Assembly (NCBI RefSeq): GCF_047301505.1
Contig: NZ_CP154840.1
Coordinates: 496,001 to 560,000, forward strand
DNA: 64,000 nucleotides
Source of the DNA: Lysinibacillus_B sp031181585
GTDB taxonomy: Bacteria; Bacillota; Bacilli; Bacillales_A; Planococcaceae
Direction of reading: 5' to 3'
Part shown: piece after piece, positions 9,813 through 19,069 of the stretch
How the letters are laid out: every line of letters starts with the position of its first letter
Numbering within the stretch: the first letter of the stretch is position 1
The notes under the pieces: generated by a model
Database searches by the model: none
Told to the model about the DNA's origin: nothing
What the model saw: only the letters and a program-made list of their open reading frames with translations
Made by a program: the position numbers and the translations under genes

Positions 9813-10114
9813 TTCCTCTCCAATTCGGCGTACTTTTTTAATACTTCAATCTGTTGTTTCAAATAGCGGTTCTCAACTTGTAGTCGCGCTTCTTCTGAAT
9901 CATATTCTGGCCCTTTACCGAAGGTATATTGCTTACCTACTGGTTGATGGAAACGATGCATTTCTCCGTTTTTGTACCATTTCATCCAAGTCATTAATTG
10001 TGTTTTATTTTTGATATTCAATTCCTCCATTACCTGTTTAACCGAAATGCCTGCTAGTCTCATTTCGATTGCTTTCATTTTAACTTCAGCCGGATAACTT
10101 ACTCTTGTACCCAT
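9791..10114 (-). CDS. IS3-family transposase OrfA
   Basis: A 107-residue basic protein with an N-terminal helix-turn-helix (VSYPAEVKMKAIEMRLAG, then SVKQVMEELNIKN) and a C-terminal leucine-zipper-like coiled coil, standard for IS3 OrfA. I take ATG at 10114, preceded by GGAGGTG at 7 nt, rather than the upstream in-frame codon at 10150. Near the end, the in-frame heptamer A AAA AAG (plus-strand CTTTTTT at 9833-9839) is the classical -1 slippery site. Shifting there reads on as KVRRIGEEVVGKIIVELVDELKE, i.e. into orfB. Confidence 0.88.
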   Translation of the reverse strand: MGTRVSYPAEVKMKAIEMRLAGISVKQVMEELNIKNKTQLMTWMKWYKNGEMHRFHQPVGKQYTFGKGPEYDSEEARLQVENRYLKQQIEVLKKYAELERKWLGKSL

Positions 10115-10203
10115 AAAAAAACACCTCCACATTGATTTCCTGGTATTCAATACCCGTTTTCAACGTAAGGTGTTTTTAAATTGTCTCATTTATTTAGGTC
10201 AGT

Positions 10204-10230
10204 GCACCGGCCTTGTGCCGGTTCTTTTTT
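10204..10230 (+). terminator. Rho-independent terminator beyond the IS element
   Basis: ACCGGC-CTTGT-GCCGGT hairpin followed by TCTTTTTT. It probably terminated the adhesin transcript before the IS inserted upstream of it. Confidence 0.75.
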
Positions 10231-10589
10231 GTTCTATTATTTTTATAAAACACGGAGATAATCCGGAAGGGAACAGTTAGTTTTGTTCATTATATACCTC
10301 AGGAAGTTCCCGCTGCGTAAGAGAATTTGATGAATAGATTAAAGTCTAGAGCTAGATTTAGTTTAGCTAATGTATTTAGATGTTAAGGGAAAGGGTCATA
10401 TTTTAATGTCATGACGTTTATCTCTCATATTAACAGAGCAATAGCTGTTTAGATATGCCATATAATTATCTGTTGCTTTGTTGAAAGTATGGACTAATAA
10501 GGTAAATAAACCATTAATACTACTAGACGATAATATTCTTCCTCGTTTATGATAGAGAGCAGTCTTTAATTAGCAGGAGGATTTAGAAG
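10231..10589. other. intergenic stretch with no gene found
   Basis: 359 bp of AT-rich sequence. I see no open frame with a ribosome site and no clear structured RNA. The promoter of the lipoprotein gene should be in its right half, but no unambiguous -35/-10 pair stands out. Confidence 0.5.
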
Positions 10590-11138
10590 TTGACAAGGTT
10601 TTTATTGGTTGGAATGGTTTTGGGCAGTGCTATTTTGTTGAGTGCTTGTGGTGAGGATCAAGTACAGGAAGCGGAAATTGAAGAGCTGGAGGAAATTCAA
10701 TCAGAAGAAATTCAGGAAGAGCCGGCCATCGAAGAAACAGCGGTTGAAGAGGTAGAATCACAGCCGGTTGAAGCAGAGCCAGCGGAAGAAGTAACGGAGC
10801 CGGTGTCGTCTGCTTATGGTACTTTGACTGAGGATACGGTAAGATCAGTTATTGGCGACTTTTTATATAATGCAGGGGATCTTCAAACATTATCCTTTCA
10901 AAATGGCCATATATCCATAGATGTAACGGGGCTGGGGTCAGCAGATGAGGCAGCAAATTGGTATATGCAGTTAAGCGATGAACTTCTATTTTATGATGGT
11001 CTACAGTCACTGACGGTTCAGTTTGCACCGTACGGCACAGTAGGCTTTAGTGTTAACGAAGCAGAGACAAGCGATTTCGGAGCATACTTTCCGTATGAAG
11101 AAATTGAAGAGCAATTAGGAATTACATACGATTGGTAG
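10590..11138 (+). CDS. acidic lipoprotein of unknown function
   Basis: Starts at TTG (10590) behind AGGAGG. The signal peptide ends in the lipobox LLSAC, so the mature protein should be lipid-anchored outside the membrane at Cys20. Residues 24-75 are a Glu/Val/Pro-rich low-complexity spacer (repeated EEI, VEE and EP). The C-terminal 105 residues form a compact acidic globular region ending in EEIEEQLGITYDW that I do not recognise. It stands alone: a terminator follows directly. Confidence 0.75.
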   Translation: MTRFLLVGMVLGSAILLSACGEDQVQEAEIEELEEIQSEEIQEEPAIEETAVEEVESQPVEAEPAEEVTEPVSSAYGTLTEDTVRSVIGDFLYNAGDLQTLSFQNGHISIDVTGLGSADEAANWYMQLSDELLFYDGLQSLTVQFAPYGTVGFSVNEAETSDFGAYFPYEEIEEQLGITYDW

Positions 11139-11152
11139 TCCCGAAGCGGAGA

Positions 11153-11196
11153 AAGGCCGAGCAAGAGAAGTACTCTTGTGAGGTCTTTTTCTTTTT
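11153..11196 (+). terminator. terminator of the lipoprotein gene
   Basis: Stem built from GCAAGAG and CTCTTG with outer GGCC/GGTC pairs, loop AAGTA, followed by CTTTTTCTTTTT. Confidence 0.75.
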
Positions 11197-11404
11197 ATAG
11201 TAGTAATTTTAGAAGAGTGGTCTGTTAAATGGTTATATGAAGAGAGAACATGGGGCTTAATCAAAGACAGAAAAAGCATTGATTGAATAGGTAATTGCTA
11301 GATACACAAGGAAAAGAATTGAAAAGTCTTTTAAAAAAGCAAAAACTCCCCAGATCGACGCATCCGAGAAGTTTTGGCTAACCAAGAAATACATTCAATT
11401 GTAA

Positions 11405-11441
11405 AGGGCGGCAGATTGGCCAAAATCTGCGGCTCTTTTTT
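11405..11441 (+). terminator. hairpin plus T-run
   Basis: GCAGATT and AATCTGC arms separated by GGCCAA, followed by GGCTCTTTTTT. The gene it once served is not visible. Confidence 0.55.
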
Positions 11442-11849
11442 AGAAATGAGGAGATTTATCATTGTAAAAGTGGAATTGGTAAGTGCGATCAAACTAGATT
11501 CCTATACTTTTACGACTCATTTCTGACGCTTATTTTATTATATTAAGAAAAATATTTAAATGTGTAAAAAGACTCTTTTAAAAGGAATAAACAAGAATAA
11601 TTATGGAATAAAATAGATATATTAATATAAAAAAAGAATTGTAATCATTTGCTATTTAATGAAAGTGGTTATTTATGGATTTATAAGACTTTTATACTGT
11701 ATTAATATGTAAATTATCAAAAATGTAACTATATACTTTATTGCAACTATTATATATAATAGGAATTGTATGGTAAATATATTAATATTAAAAACTATAA
11801 AATGTCAAATTAGTTAAAAAAGGATTAAATAGAAATATAACCCTATAAT

Positions 11850-11866
11850 ATTACAGACGTGTTACA
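11850..11866 (-). promoter_or_regulatory. putative WalR box upstream of the S-layer promoter
   Basis: On the minus strand the sequence is TGTAAC-ACGTC-TGTAAT, an exact fit to the WalR consensus TGTWAH-N5-TGTWAH. It ends 14 bp upstream of the -35 hexamer, a position typical of activator sites. Confidence 0.5.
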
Positions 11867-11880
11867 GATGGAAAATTTGT

Positions 11881-11909
11881 TTGATATTTTCCTAGAATTA
11901 GTACATAAT
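11881..11909 (+). promoter_or_regulatory. sigma-A-type promoter of the S-layer gene
   Basis: TTGATA at 11881, a 17-bp spacer, then CATAAT at 11904. The predicted start leaves a 5' leader of roughly 65-70 nt before the AGGAGG/ATG at 11984. Confidence 0.65.
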
Positions 11910-11983
11910 TTCATTATTATCAGTGGAATAACTGGTAAAGTTTTTAGTGTTTACTAAGAAATGATATTAGGAGGAAATTTTCT

Positions 11984-14833
11984 ATGGGTTACCAACAGAA
12001 ATCATATAAGAAATTCGTTGCTACTGCAGCAACAGCTACATTAGTAGCATCAGCAATCGTACCAGTTGCTTCAGCGGCAGGATTCTCAGATGTATCTGCA
12101 GACAGCGAGTTTGCACCATTCATCAATGCATTAGTAGAAGAAGGAATCATCAACGGTTATGCTTCTGACAATACATTCCGTCCAAACAACAAATTAACTC
12201 GTGGCCAAGTGGCTATCATGTTAGGTCGTTGGTTAGAAAACAACGGTGCAACAGTACCAGCGGACTGGGCTACTAACCCACGTTTCAGCGATGTTTCATC
12301 TTCTAACGAAGAATTATCAAAATATGCTGCTTTAGTAAAAGACACAGGCGTATTCACTGGTGTTCAAGGGAAATTAAACCCAACTCAAAACATTACTCGT
12401 GAAAACATGGCAGTAGTATTAGACCGCGTTGCTACAGAAGTAGCTGGTGTATCTTTAGTAGAATTAGCTGAAGAAATCGAAGACGTAGAAGTAAAAGATT
12501 TAGCGACTGCTCAAACTGCTTACCAAGACGAAATCCAAGCTTTAGCAGATCTTGGCATCACTACAGTTTCTAACTTCCGTCCAAAAGAGCAAGTATCTCG
12601 CGCTCAATTCGCTAAATTCTTATACACTACTTTTGAAATCATTGAAGAAGTAACTGCTGCTCCAACAGCTGACGAGTTAAAAGCTGAAGTAGCTTCAATC
12701 GTAGGTACTTTACCAGCATTAAACACTATCACTGCTGACAGCGCAGCAACTGCTAAAACTGCTGCAACAGAAGCTACAACTGCTCTTGCAGAAGTAGAAA
12801 AAGTAATTGCTGACGGTAACTATACTGAAGCAGAAGTTACAGAACTTAACAAAGTAATTGCTGATGCAAAAGCTTCAATTGAAGCAGTAGTAGCGGCTGC
12901 TGATAAAGCGATCGAAGATGCAAAAGTATTAGCAGTAGAATCTGTATCTGCTCTTAACGCTAAAGAAGTTCAAATCAAATTCAATCAAAAAGTTAAAAAA
13001 TCAACAGTAACAGCTACAGACATTTCTGTTACAGCGGTTGGCGGTACTACTGCTTTAACTTTAGATACAACTGTAGGCACTGACGGTTTTGAATTATCTC
13101 AAGACGGCAAAACAGTAACTGTACATTTAGCTAACGCTTTAACTAATGCTACAGGTTATGATGTTAAAGTTGATACTGGTGTATTAAACGAGAAAGGTGA
13201 AGGCTTAGAAAAGACTTCAGTTTCTACTTTCCAATTTAACGACACTGTAAAACCAACTGTAACTTCTGTACAATCAGTAAACGGTGATGTAGTTGTTAAT
13301 TTCTCTGAAAAATTAGCTGCTACTGCTACTACTGTTGTAATCAACGGACAGTCTCACACAGTAACACCAACTGCTGGAGATACAAAAGTAACTGTTGCGA
13401 AATCAAACTTTACTGGAACTAAAGCTTTAGAAGCTGGTAAAAACTATTCAGTAGTAGTAGCAGGGGCTGAAGATTACGTTGGCAATGCTATGGATCTTTA
13501 CTCTGGATCTGTTACTTATTCTGTAATTACTGATACTGTTGCTCCAACGGTTTCTTCAGTTAAAACAGAAGGAGAAAAAACATTTACAGTTACTTTCTCT
13601 GAAAAAATTAAATTAGCAGGTGCTACACCAGTAGCTAGTGATTTAGGTTTAGTGTTAACTACACCAACAGGTACAACTTTCACACCTTCTATCACAACAA
13701 AAGATAACCAAACATTCACTGTTGATTTAGGCGCTTCACCATTCACTGGTTTAGCTACTACTCAAAATGTAATTGCTACATTCACTGGTTATAAAGACGA
13801 AGCATTAAATGTTGGTACAACTTCTTCACAAACTCTTGCATTTACAAAAGATACTACTGCACCTAAATTAGTAAATGCTGAGTTTAATGCTAACACTAAG
13901 AAATTTGCTTTCAACTTTGATGAAACATTATCTACAGGTTCTGTAGTTTCATCAGCAAGCGTAACAATCGTTGACAATGCTACTGGTAAAACTGTAGCAA
14001 CTGCAGTTGATTCAGCAGCTGTTGAAGCAAACTCTAAAACTGTAGTATTTGACAACAGTGCTGCAGGTTTAAACTTACCTGCTGGTAGCTATACATTCTA
14101 CTTTGCTGCTGGTGCTGTAACTGATGCAGCTGGCGCAGCTAATACTTCAGCAGCATTCACAACTAAAGTGACTGTTACAGGTTCAGTTGCAGTTAAGCCT
14201 GCTGTGACTTCTGTATCAGCTGATGCAACAAACACTATCACAGTTACTTATGATGCAGCAAAAACTGCAGTAAAAGGCGGAAATGTTGCAGGTTCAGCAA
14301 CTGATGCGGCTAACTATAAATTAAATGGCCAAGCATTACCAGCTGGTTCTGTATTAACAATTGACCCTACTAACCAAGTAGTTACTATTAAAGTGCCAGC
14401 AGGAGCAATTGACACAACTGCTGTACAAATTTTAACTATCTCTGGCGTTCAAGCGTTAAATTCAAACGCTACAATCGAAACTATTAATACTACAGTTTCA
14501 TTAACAGATACTAAAGCTCCAGAAATTAAAACAGCTTCAGTGAATGCTAATGGTGACTTAGTACTTACATTCAGCGAAAGCATTAACGGTACAACTACAG
14601 GTACAGGTACTCAACCAGTAATTGGTGACTTCATTGTAGCAGTAGATGGTACACAAGTAGCTTCAGGTTTAACAGTAGCTAACGGTGCAGCAGATAACCA
14701 ATTAATTATTAAATCTGCAGATGTAAGCTTCGCAACAGGTACAATTACTGTTAAAGCTACAGGCACAACAACTGGTAAAGATGCAGCTGGTAACTCTATT
14801 TCTACAGTAAACACTGTTACAGCTACTCGCTAA
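11984..14833 (+). CDS. major S-layer protein (three N-terminal SLH domains, Ig-like repeats)
   Basis: 949 residues: signal peptide (1-32, cleaved after ASAA); three SLH domains (33-215: FSDVSADSEFAPFI, a second starting RFSDVSSSNEELSKYA, a third with VSRAQFAKFLY); an Ala/Glu-rich helical stretch (225-310); then five or six SbsA/Big-type Ig-like domains with the recurring pattern KAPEIKTA...NGDLVLTFSE. SLH domains hold the protein on pyruvylated wall polysaccharide, and the Ig part should form the lattice. Codon use is very uniform (GCT/GCA, GTA, AAC, TTA), unlike its neighbours and typical of very high expression. Strong promoter, AGGAGG at 9 nt and a near-perfect terminator fit an abundant surface protein. 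It is the best candidate here for SecA2/SlaP-dependent export (inference). Confidence 0.92.
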   Translation: MGYQQKSYKKFVATAATATLVASAIVPVASAAGFSDVSADSEFAPFINALVEEGIINGYASDNTFRPNNKLTRGQVAIMLGRWLENNGATVPADWATNPRFSDVSSSNEELSKYAALVKDTGVFTGVQGKLNPTQNITRENMAVVLDRVATEVAGVSLVELAEEIEDVEVKDLATAQTAYQDEIQALADLGITTVSNFRPKEQVSRAQFAKFLYTTFEIIEEVTAAPTADELKAEVASIVGTLPALNTITADSAATAKTAATEATTALAEVEKVIADGNYTEAEVTELNKVIADAKASIEAVVAAADKAIEDAKVLAVESVSALNAKEVQIKFNQKVKKSTVTATDISVTAVGGTTALTLDTTVGTDGFELSQDGKTVTVHLANALTNATGYDVKVDTGVLNEKGEGLEKTSVSTFQFNDTVKPTVTSVQSVNGDVVVNFSEKLAATATTVVINGQSHTVTPTAGDTKVTVAKSNFTGTKALEAGKNYSVVVAGAEDYVGNAMDLYSGSVTYSVITDTVAPTVSSVKTEGEKTFTVTFSEKIKLAGATPVASDLGLVLTTPTGTTFTPSITTKDNQTFTVDLGASPFTGLATTQNVIATFTGYKDEALNVGTTSSQTLAFTKDTTAPKLVNAEFNANTKKFAFNFDETLSTGSVVSSASVTIVDNATGKTVATAVDSAAVEANSKTVVFDNSAAGLNLPAGSYTFYFAAGAVTDAAGAANTSAAFTTKVTVTGSVAVKPAVTSVSADATNTITVTYDAAKTAVKGGNVAGSATDAANYKLNGQALPAGSVLTIDPTNQVVTIKVPAGAIDTTAVQILTISGVQALNSNATIETINTTVSLTDTKAPEIKTASVNANGDLVLTFSESINGTTTGTGTQPVIGDFIVAVDGTQVASGLTVANGAADNQLIIKSADVSFATGTITVKATGTTTGKDAAGNSISTVNTVTATR

Positions 14834-14888
14834 TTAAAAGAAATATAACTGAGGTATAGGTAATCAATTATCAATACTTAAGTATGAG

Positions 14889-14924
14889 AAAAGCTTATTG
14901 GGAGAAATCCCAATAAGCTTTTTT
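14889..14924 (+). terminator. S-layer gene terminator
   Basis: Perfect stem AAGCTTATTGGG with its complement, loop AGAAAT, then a T-run. Confidence 0.9.
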
Positions 14925-15129
14925 CTATTGTTTGTATATGAATTTTATGGAATATAATCTTTCTACCGTTAGCATTGTAAGTGATGAATAGTAGAAAATA
15001 GAGATACAGTTGTTGAGATAATAAAGGTTGAGGTTTTGAGACAGATAAATGAAGTTAAAGATTCTATAGCAAACCACCCAAAAATATACTATCATGGATA
15101 AGTCGAACAAATTACATGGAGGTAATATT

Positions 15130-16302
15130 TTGAAAAGGGTAGTTATATTGGCCTTGTTCCTTATCTTTGTCGGTGTGCAGCAGGCGGATGCGAATGTAGC
15201 GCGGACAAAGGGGGAGCGGGAGCCGACGTTTTTCATCACACAGGCATCAGCGCCAGTGTATGATGAGTCGGGTGAGGTAATTGGGAAGGTTTATAGTAAG
15301 CAGGATTATTTTTATGATTCGAAGTCGGCGGACTGTTATTACATAGAAATTGAAAATCATCTTGGATGTGTTCCTGCGAATGTTACAAAGCGGGGGAGCA
15401 CAATGATGATTCCGGAAAAGCTCAATCGTAAAGGGCAGATGATTTATACGACGAAGAAAGTGAACTTTACGGATGAAAGGGGGCAAATCGTTTATATGTC
15501 ACAGGCGAACAGACGCCATTATGCCTATAAAGAAGATAAGAAGTATTATTATGTGGAAGCAGGCGGTAGAACAGCATTAGTACCGAAGACGCATGCGGCG
15601 GTGGATAAGGGTATCCCGGTCCTGATGTATCATCATATTTTAAAGGACAGTGAAAACAAAAAGTACCGCACATCTACAACGATAACGGATGTACAATTTG
15701 CAAAGAATATCAGCATCTTAAATGAAATGGATGCGCAGACAATTACGATGGATGAGCTGTATGACTTTTTACAGGGAAAGCGGAATCTTGGGAAAAACGC
15801 AGTGGCGATCACGTTTGATGATGGATTGTTGTCGAATTTGATTTATGCTTATCCACTCCTTCAATCACATAATATGAAGGCGACGAATTTCCTTATTACT
15901 TCCCGTGTGATGGACACGCCGCAGTACTTCTATGCAGATAATCTGCAGTTCATCTCGAAGGAAGAAATAGAGTGGTCGCAGGATGTGTTCCAGTATGAAG
16001 GGCATACTCATGCACTTCACCAAATCGTGGATGGAAAATCGCTTGTCGTACAGCAGACAATAAAGTCATTAAAGCAGGATTTAGCCACATCTCAGGCGAT
16101 AGTGCCGCAGCATTATTTCGCTTATCCGTTTGGCCAGTATAATGCAACGACAAAGCAGGTACTGAAAAATATGGGTTACAAGCTCGCCTTTACAACGAAG
16201 ACAGGCTATGTAAAGTATGGGGACGACCCGTTTGCTTTAAATCGGATCGGTATCGAGCCGAAGACTACGGAAAAGCAATTTAGACAGTATTTATCCTATT
16301 AA
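15130..16302 (+). CDS. secreted polysaccharide deacetylase
   Basis: Carbohydrate esterase family 4 (NodB) protein of about 390 residues. I start it at TTG 15130, which follows GGAGGT at 6 nt, giving a clean signal peptide (KRVVILALFLIFVGVQQADA); the in-frame ATG at 15094 lacks an RBS. The N-terminal 140 residues are SH3-like beta repeats. The catalytic half begins at GIPVLMYHHIL, has TFDDG (metal and base aspartates), the GHTHALH metal-ligand motif, and FAYPFGQYN. It should remove N-acetyl groups from peptidoglycan or wall polysaccharide. Single-gene unit with its own terminator. Confidence 0.88.
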   Translation: MKRVVILALFLIFVGVQQADANVARTKGEREPTFFITQASAPVYDESGEVIGKVYSKQDYFYDSKSADCYYIEIENHLGCVPANVTKRGSTMMIPEKLNRKGQMIYTTKKVNFTDERGQIVYMSQANRRHYAYKEDKKYYYVEAGGRTALVPKTHAAVDKGIPVLMYHHILKDSENKKYRTSTTITDVQFAKNISILNEMDAQTITMDELYDFLQGKRNLGKNAVAITFDDGLLSNLIYAYPLLQSHNMKATNFLITSRVMDTPQYFYADNLQFISKEEIEWSQDVFQYEGHTHALHQIVDGKSLVVQQTIKSLKQDLATSQAIVPQHYFAYPFGQYNATTKQVLKNMGYKLAFTTKTGYVKYGDDPFALNRIGIEPKTTEKQFRQYLSY

Positions 16303-16312
16303 ACTGTCAGAT

Positions 16313-16349
16313 AAAATCTACAGTCAGCGCTTGCTGCTGTAGGTTTTTC
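16313..16349 (+). terminator. terminator of the deacetylase gene
   Basis: CTACAG...CTGTAG outer stem with CAGC/GCTG inner stem, followed by GTTTTTCT. Confidence 0.75.
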
Positions 16350-16422
16350 TGCTTAGACGGTAAATGAATCGATAATAAACCCGATATGTAATATAGAGAG
16401 TAAATAGATAGTGGGGGATTGG

Positions 16423-18422
16423 ATGACGCAAAAATATACGCTTTATAAATTGATGGCTTCTGCAAGCATGCTGCCGGTATTAGCGGCAGGTGCTGCTGCT
16501 TCAGCAGAAGAAGGGCTGCAGGTAACCAAGGTAGAAAACATCAATACTACACAATTTGTCGTCTATTTCAATGAGCCGGTAGAGCTGGAGAAGATGACGA
16601 AAAGCACGGAGCTGCAGAAATACTTTAAGCTGGAGACAGCTGATGGAAAGCAGGCAATTTCTCTAAAAAGAGGAGAGCTGAGTAAGGATGGCCGTTCTTA
16701 TCAGCTGACGACGAGTACGCCTGTTTCTGTTACTCGCGATTACCGCCTGCGCGTATTTAGCATTTACTCGCAGCACGGTGAAAAGCTTACTACATACAAT
16801 GAGGTCGTCCGTTTTGCGAAGGACCAGACACCTCCTGCCATCCAGTCGGTAGAATGGGTCAATAAAAACCAATCGAGAGTGGTCTTTACAGAGCCGGTGA
16901 AAAACTATACGGCAAAATTCAAGCTGGAGAATGGGAAGGCTGTAACAGGAATCCGCACATCAATTGATGGCAATGTCCTGACATACCATTTAGGGAACGC
17001 CTATGCGGGCGGTAAATTTGTCGAGGATGGCAGTAAAATCATCGTTACGTATAACGGTGTAAAAGATTTAGCAAATAACCTGGCTAGACCGAGCCTGCTG
17101 ACAGCTACGCTTACAAAGGGTGAATCAACTAACGCGAATTTACTTGTAACATCTGTAGAGCAGGTGGGGGAAAGAAATTTAAAATAACATTCAATCACCC
17201 ACTGTACTTCCTGTATCCAAGCGATTTGGCAGTTTCTGCCGGTAAGAAAAAGCTTGCGGTTCAAAACGTGGAAGATATAGATGATAACTCATATATCGTG
17301 ACAGTCAATGAAGCTTTAGAGGGTCAGGTAACAATCAGTACAGCACCTGATAGCTACGTGACAGATATGGAGACATGGGAGGATACAACCTTCTCTGTGA
17401 AACATGATTTTGATGCAGCAGCGGCCGGATTGAAAATTGTACAAACAGAAGTCATCCGGGAAAATAACCTGGAGTATTTGTTTATCAAGTTTAACAACAA
17501 TGTAAGTGTGAACAGTCATACAGCAGCTTCCTATACAGGGCTCTATACGGAACCGAAGAGTCAGCGGAAAAAGCCGGTTGAAGGCAAGCAGGTAAAGGTA
17601 CGCGCTGTCTATAATCAGCCGAACAAGGTAAAAATTCCTTTACGGGAATTGCTGCATCCGCATGATGTGGAACAGGCAGCATATGAAATGGACCTTGCGT
17701 TTACTGACCTTTCCTATGGCAGCATGGACGGCGGAACTGTCTCCTTCCAGCGCTCCAAGGACTATTCGTTTAATGGAGAGAAGCTGGAAGTAGTAGCGGT
17801 GAATACATCATTGACGGATACAAAGATTACAGATCCCCGATACATTACGATTGATTTTAATCAACCGGTTGAGGAATCAGTTGCTTCTGAGTTAGACAAT
17901 TATGAGGTGCGAGGCTATAAGCTTGGGGAAGTACAGGTGAATCCGGAGAATCCAAAACAGGTGATTTTGAGAATTGAAAGCCGCAGCTACTGGTGGTATT
18001 TAACGCCGTATTTATATATAACTGACTTGCGCGCAGCCGGGTCTTACGAGGAAATAAGCGATTATTATGAACCGATTCCTCTGCCGGCAGTCGTTGCACC
18101 GCAGGAAAGCTATTGGAATCCATCCTTAACAGCAAAACATGCAAGAGAGCTTGTTTTATCGTTTGGTCAGGCTGTATCGATTTCCAATGAAAATGACTTT
18201 ATCGTGACTGATAAGGACGGCACGTCGTACGGAGCAAAAGCAACTGTCGATCCGCTGAATCCAAAGAACGTTATTTTAACACTATCGAAGTCATTGCCAA
18301 ACTATTCAACGATTACAGTAAAGCTGAAAGACGGTAAAGTTATTCGTGATATTTATCAAAACCCAGGCACATTTGAAGCGAAGTCTATCTATATTTCTAC
18401 GCTGCCTTGGTATTCGTATTAA
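16423..18422 (+). pseudogene. secreted Ig-like (Big/SbsA-type) surface protein, disrupted by a 1-nt frameshift
   Basis: Two open frames, 16423-17187 and one ending at 18422, make one protein of about 667 residues. The first ends VEQVGERNLK-stop. Adding one G to the GGGGG run at 17166-17170 gives VEQVGGKKFKITFNHPLYF and reads straight into the second frame (LAVSAGKKKL). Start ATG 16423 follows a G-rich RBS, and the signal peptide ends around AAGAAASA. The rest is a series of beta-sandwich domains resembling the S-layer Ig modules (TKVENINTTQFVVYFNEPV; RYITIDFNQPV). There is no SLH domain. The break may be real, phase-variable or a sequencing error. Without the shift a secreted 254-residue fragment is made. 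Confidence 0.8.
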
Positions 18423-18430
18423 TAACTAGT

Positions 18431-18471
18431 AAAAAATGTACATCCCGTATAAGAAGGGGTGTACATTTTTT
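18431..18471 (+). terminator. terminator of the Ig-like protein gene
   Basis: AAAAATGTACATCCC and GGGGTGTACATTTTT arms, with A/T runs on both sides, so it may work in both directions. Confidence 0.85.
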
Positions 18472-18483
18472 GTTTTGGGATTG

Positions 18484-18771
18484 TTATGTGTTTTGCAGGT
18501 TCGACAGTTGTTCTGCTTTTCGCTGAAGATGGAGTGTGTATTTGACCAGGAATATAGGGATTAAAGAAGTTATGAGTATGATGGAAATGATAGATGGTGC
18601 TACTGCAACGCTGTTAATAAAGAAAGCATACATGTAGCCGATCACGCCCAATATGACGACCATGAAGAGGGTCGATAAGCGGGGGAAAAGAAAAGAAATC
18701 AAGCCACTCAGCGCCATGAGCACCAGTATAAGGATGGAAAAATGCGAATAAATAGTGAGATAAAGAATCAC
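18484..18771 (-). CDS. small integral membrane protein, unknown
   Basis: 95 residues with three to four hydrophobic helices (FSILILVLMALSGLISFLF; LFMVVILGVIGYMYAFF; SIISIILITSLIPIFLV) and a basic C-terminal tail (HLQRKAEQLSNL). GTG at 18771 is chosen because AGGAGG lies 7 nt upstream; the longer frame begins inside the RBS region. I do not recognise a family. It shares its terminator with the convergent gene on the other side. Confidence 0.65.
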   Translation of the reverse strand: MILYLTIYSHFSILILVLMALSGLISFLFPRLSTLFMVVILGVIGYMYAFFINSVAVAPSIISIILITSLIPIFLVKYTLHLQRKAEQLSNLQNT

Positions 18772-18873
18772 GTTATATCCTCCTTGTATCAATCTCCCGA
18801 CTAGACGTATTGAAAAAACGAGAGATTCTATAATTAGATGAGGAAAGAGAAATTTCCTCTATTAAACATATGC

Positions 18874-18911
18874 AGCAAAAAGAAAAGACAGAATCAAAAA
18901 TGATTCTGTCT
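18874..18911 (-). terminator. terminator of the YknW/YknX-like operon
   Basis: Read on the minus strand: AGACAGAATCA, loop TTTT, TGATTCTGTCT, then TTTTCTTTTT. It lies about 160 nt after the stop codon at 19070, so the repeat array between them would be part of the mRNA 3' UTR. Confidence 0.8.
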
Positions 18912-18938
18912 AGTAACATATAATAGGATTTCCTTGAA

Positions 18939-19022
18939 TCGCCGGTATTTTTCTGAAAGTCGCCGGTATTTGTCCCGAATTCGCCGATATCACATCAAAA
19001 ATCGCCGGTATCTCCCAAACGA
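18939..19022. repeat. 21-bp-period intergenic array, family A, four units
   Basis: Unit starts at 18939, 18960, 18981 and 19002, exactly 21 bp apart. Each begins TCGCCGGTATT or a one- to two-base variant, followed by about 10 variable bases. A second array of the same family is at 58444. Confidence 0.85.
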
Positions 19023-19069
19023 CCAAGACCAAAAACCAAGGTTCTCCCATTTAAACTATGAAGTAATTG

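Larger units (their letters stand above)
9050..10188 (-). mobile_element. IS3-family insertion sequence, about 1139 bp
   Basis: Imperfect terminal inverted repeats of about 23 bp bound the element: TGAGACAGTAAG at 9050 and the complement of TAAATTGTCTCA at the right end, with a shared AAAACACCTTA inside. The flanks share TTT on each side, compatible with a 3-bp target duplication but of little information. It carries orfA and a damaged orfB in the minus orientation. It sits between the adhesin stop codon and a plus-strand terminator at 10204. Normal members are roughly 1.2-1.5 kb, consistent with the internal loss in orfB. Confidence 0.88.
11197..11983. other. long AT-rich leader region of the S-layer gene
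   Basis: 787 bp without a convincing gene. A second hairpin and T-run lies at 11405-11441. The part from 11500 on is very AT-rich and ends in the S-layer promoter. A 34-codon open stretch (11303-11404, reading RYTRKRIEKSFKK...) has no start codon and may be a gene remnant. Confidence 0.5.

Noticed and set aside
11303..11404. 34-codon open stretch reading RYTRKRIEKSFKK with a terminator after it
   Set aside because: No start codon or ribosome site; at best a remnant of a lost gene.
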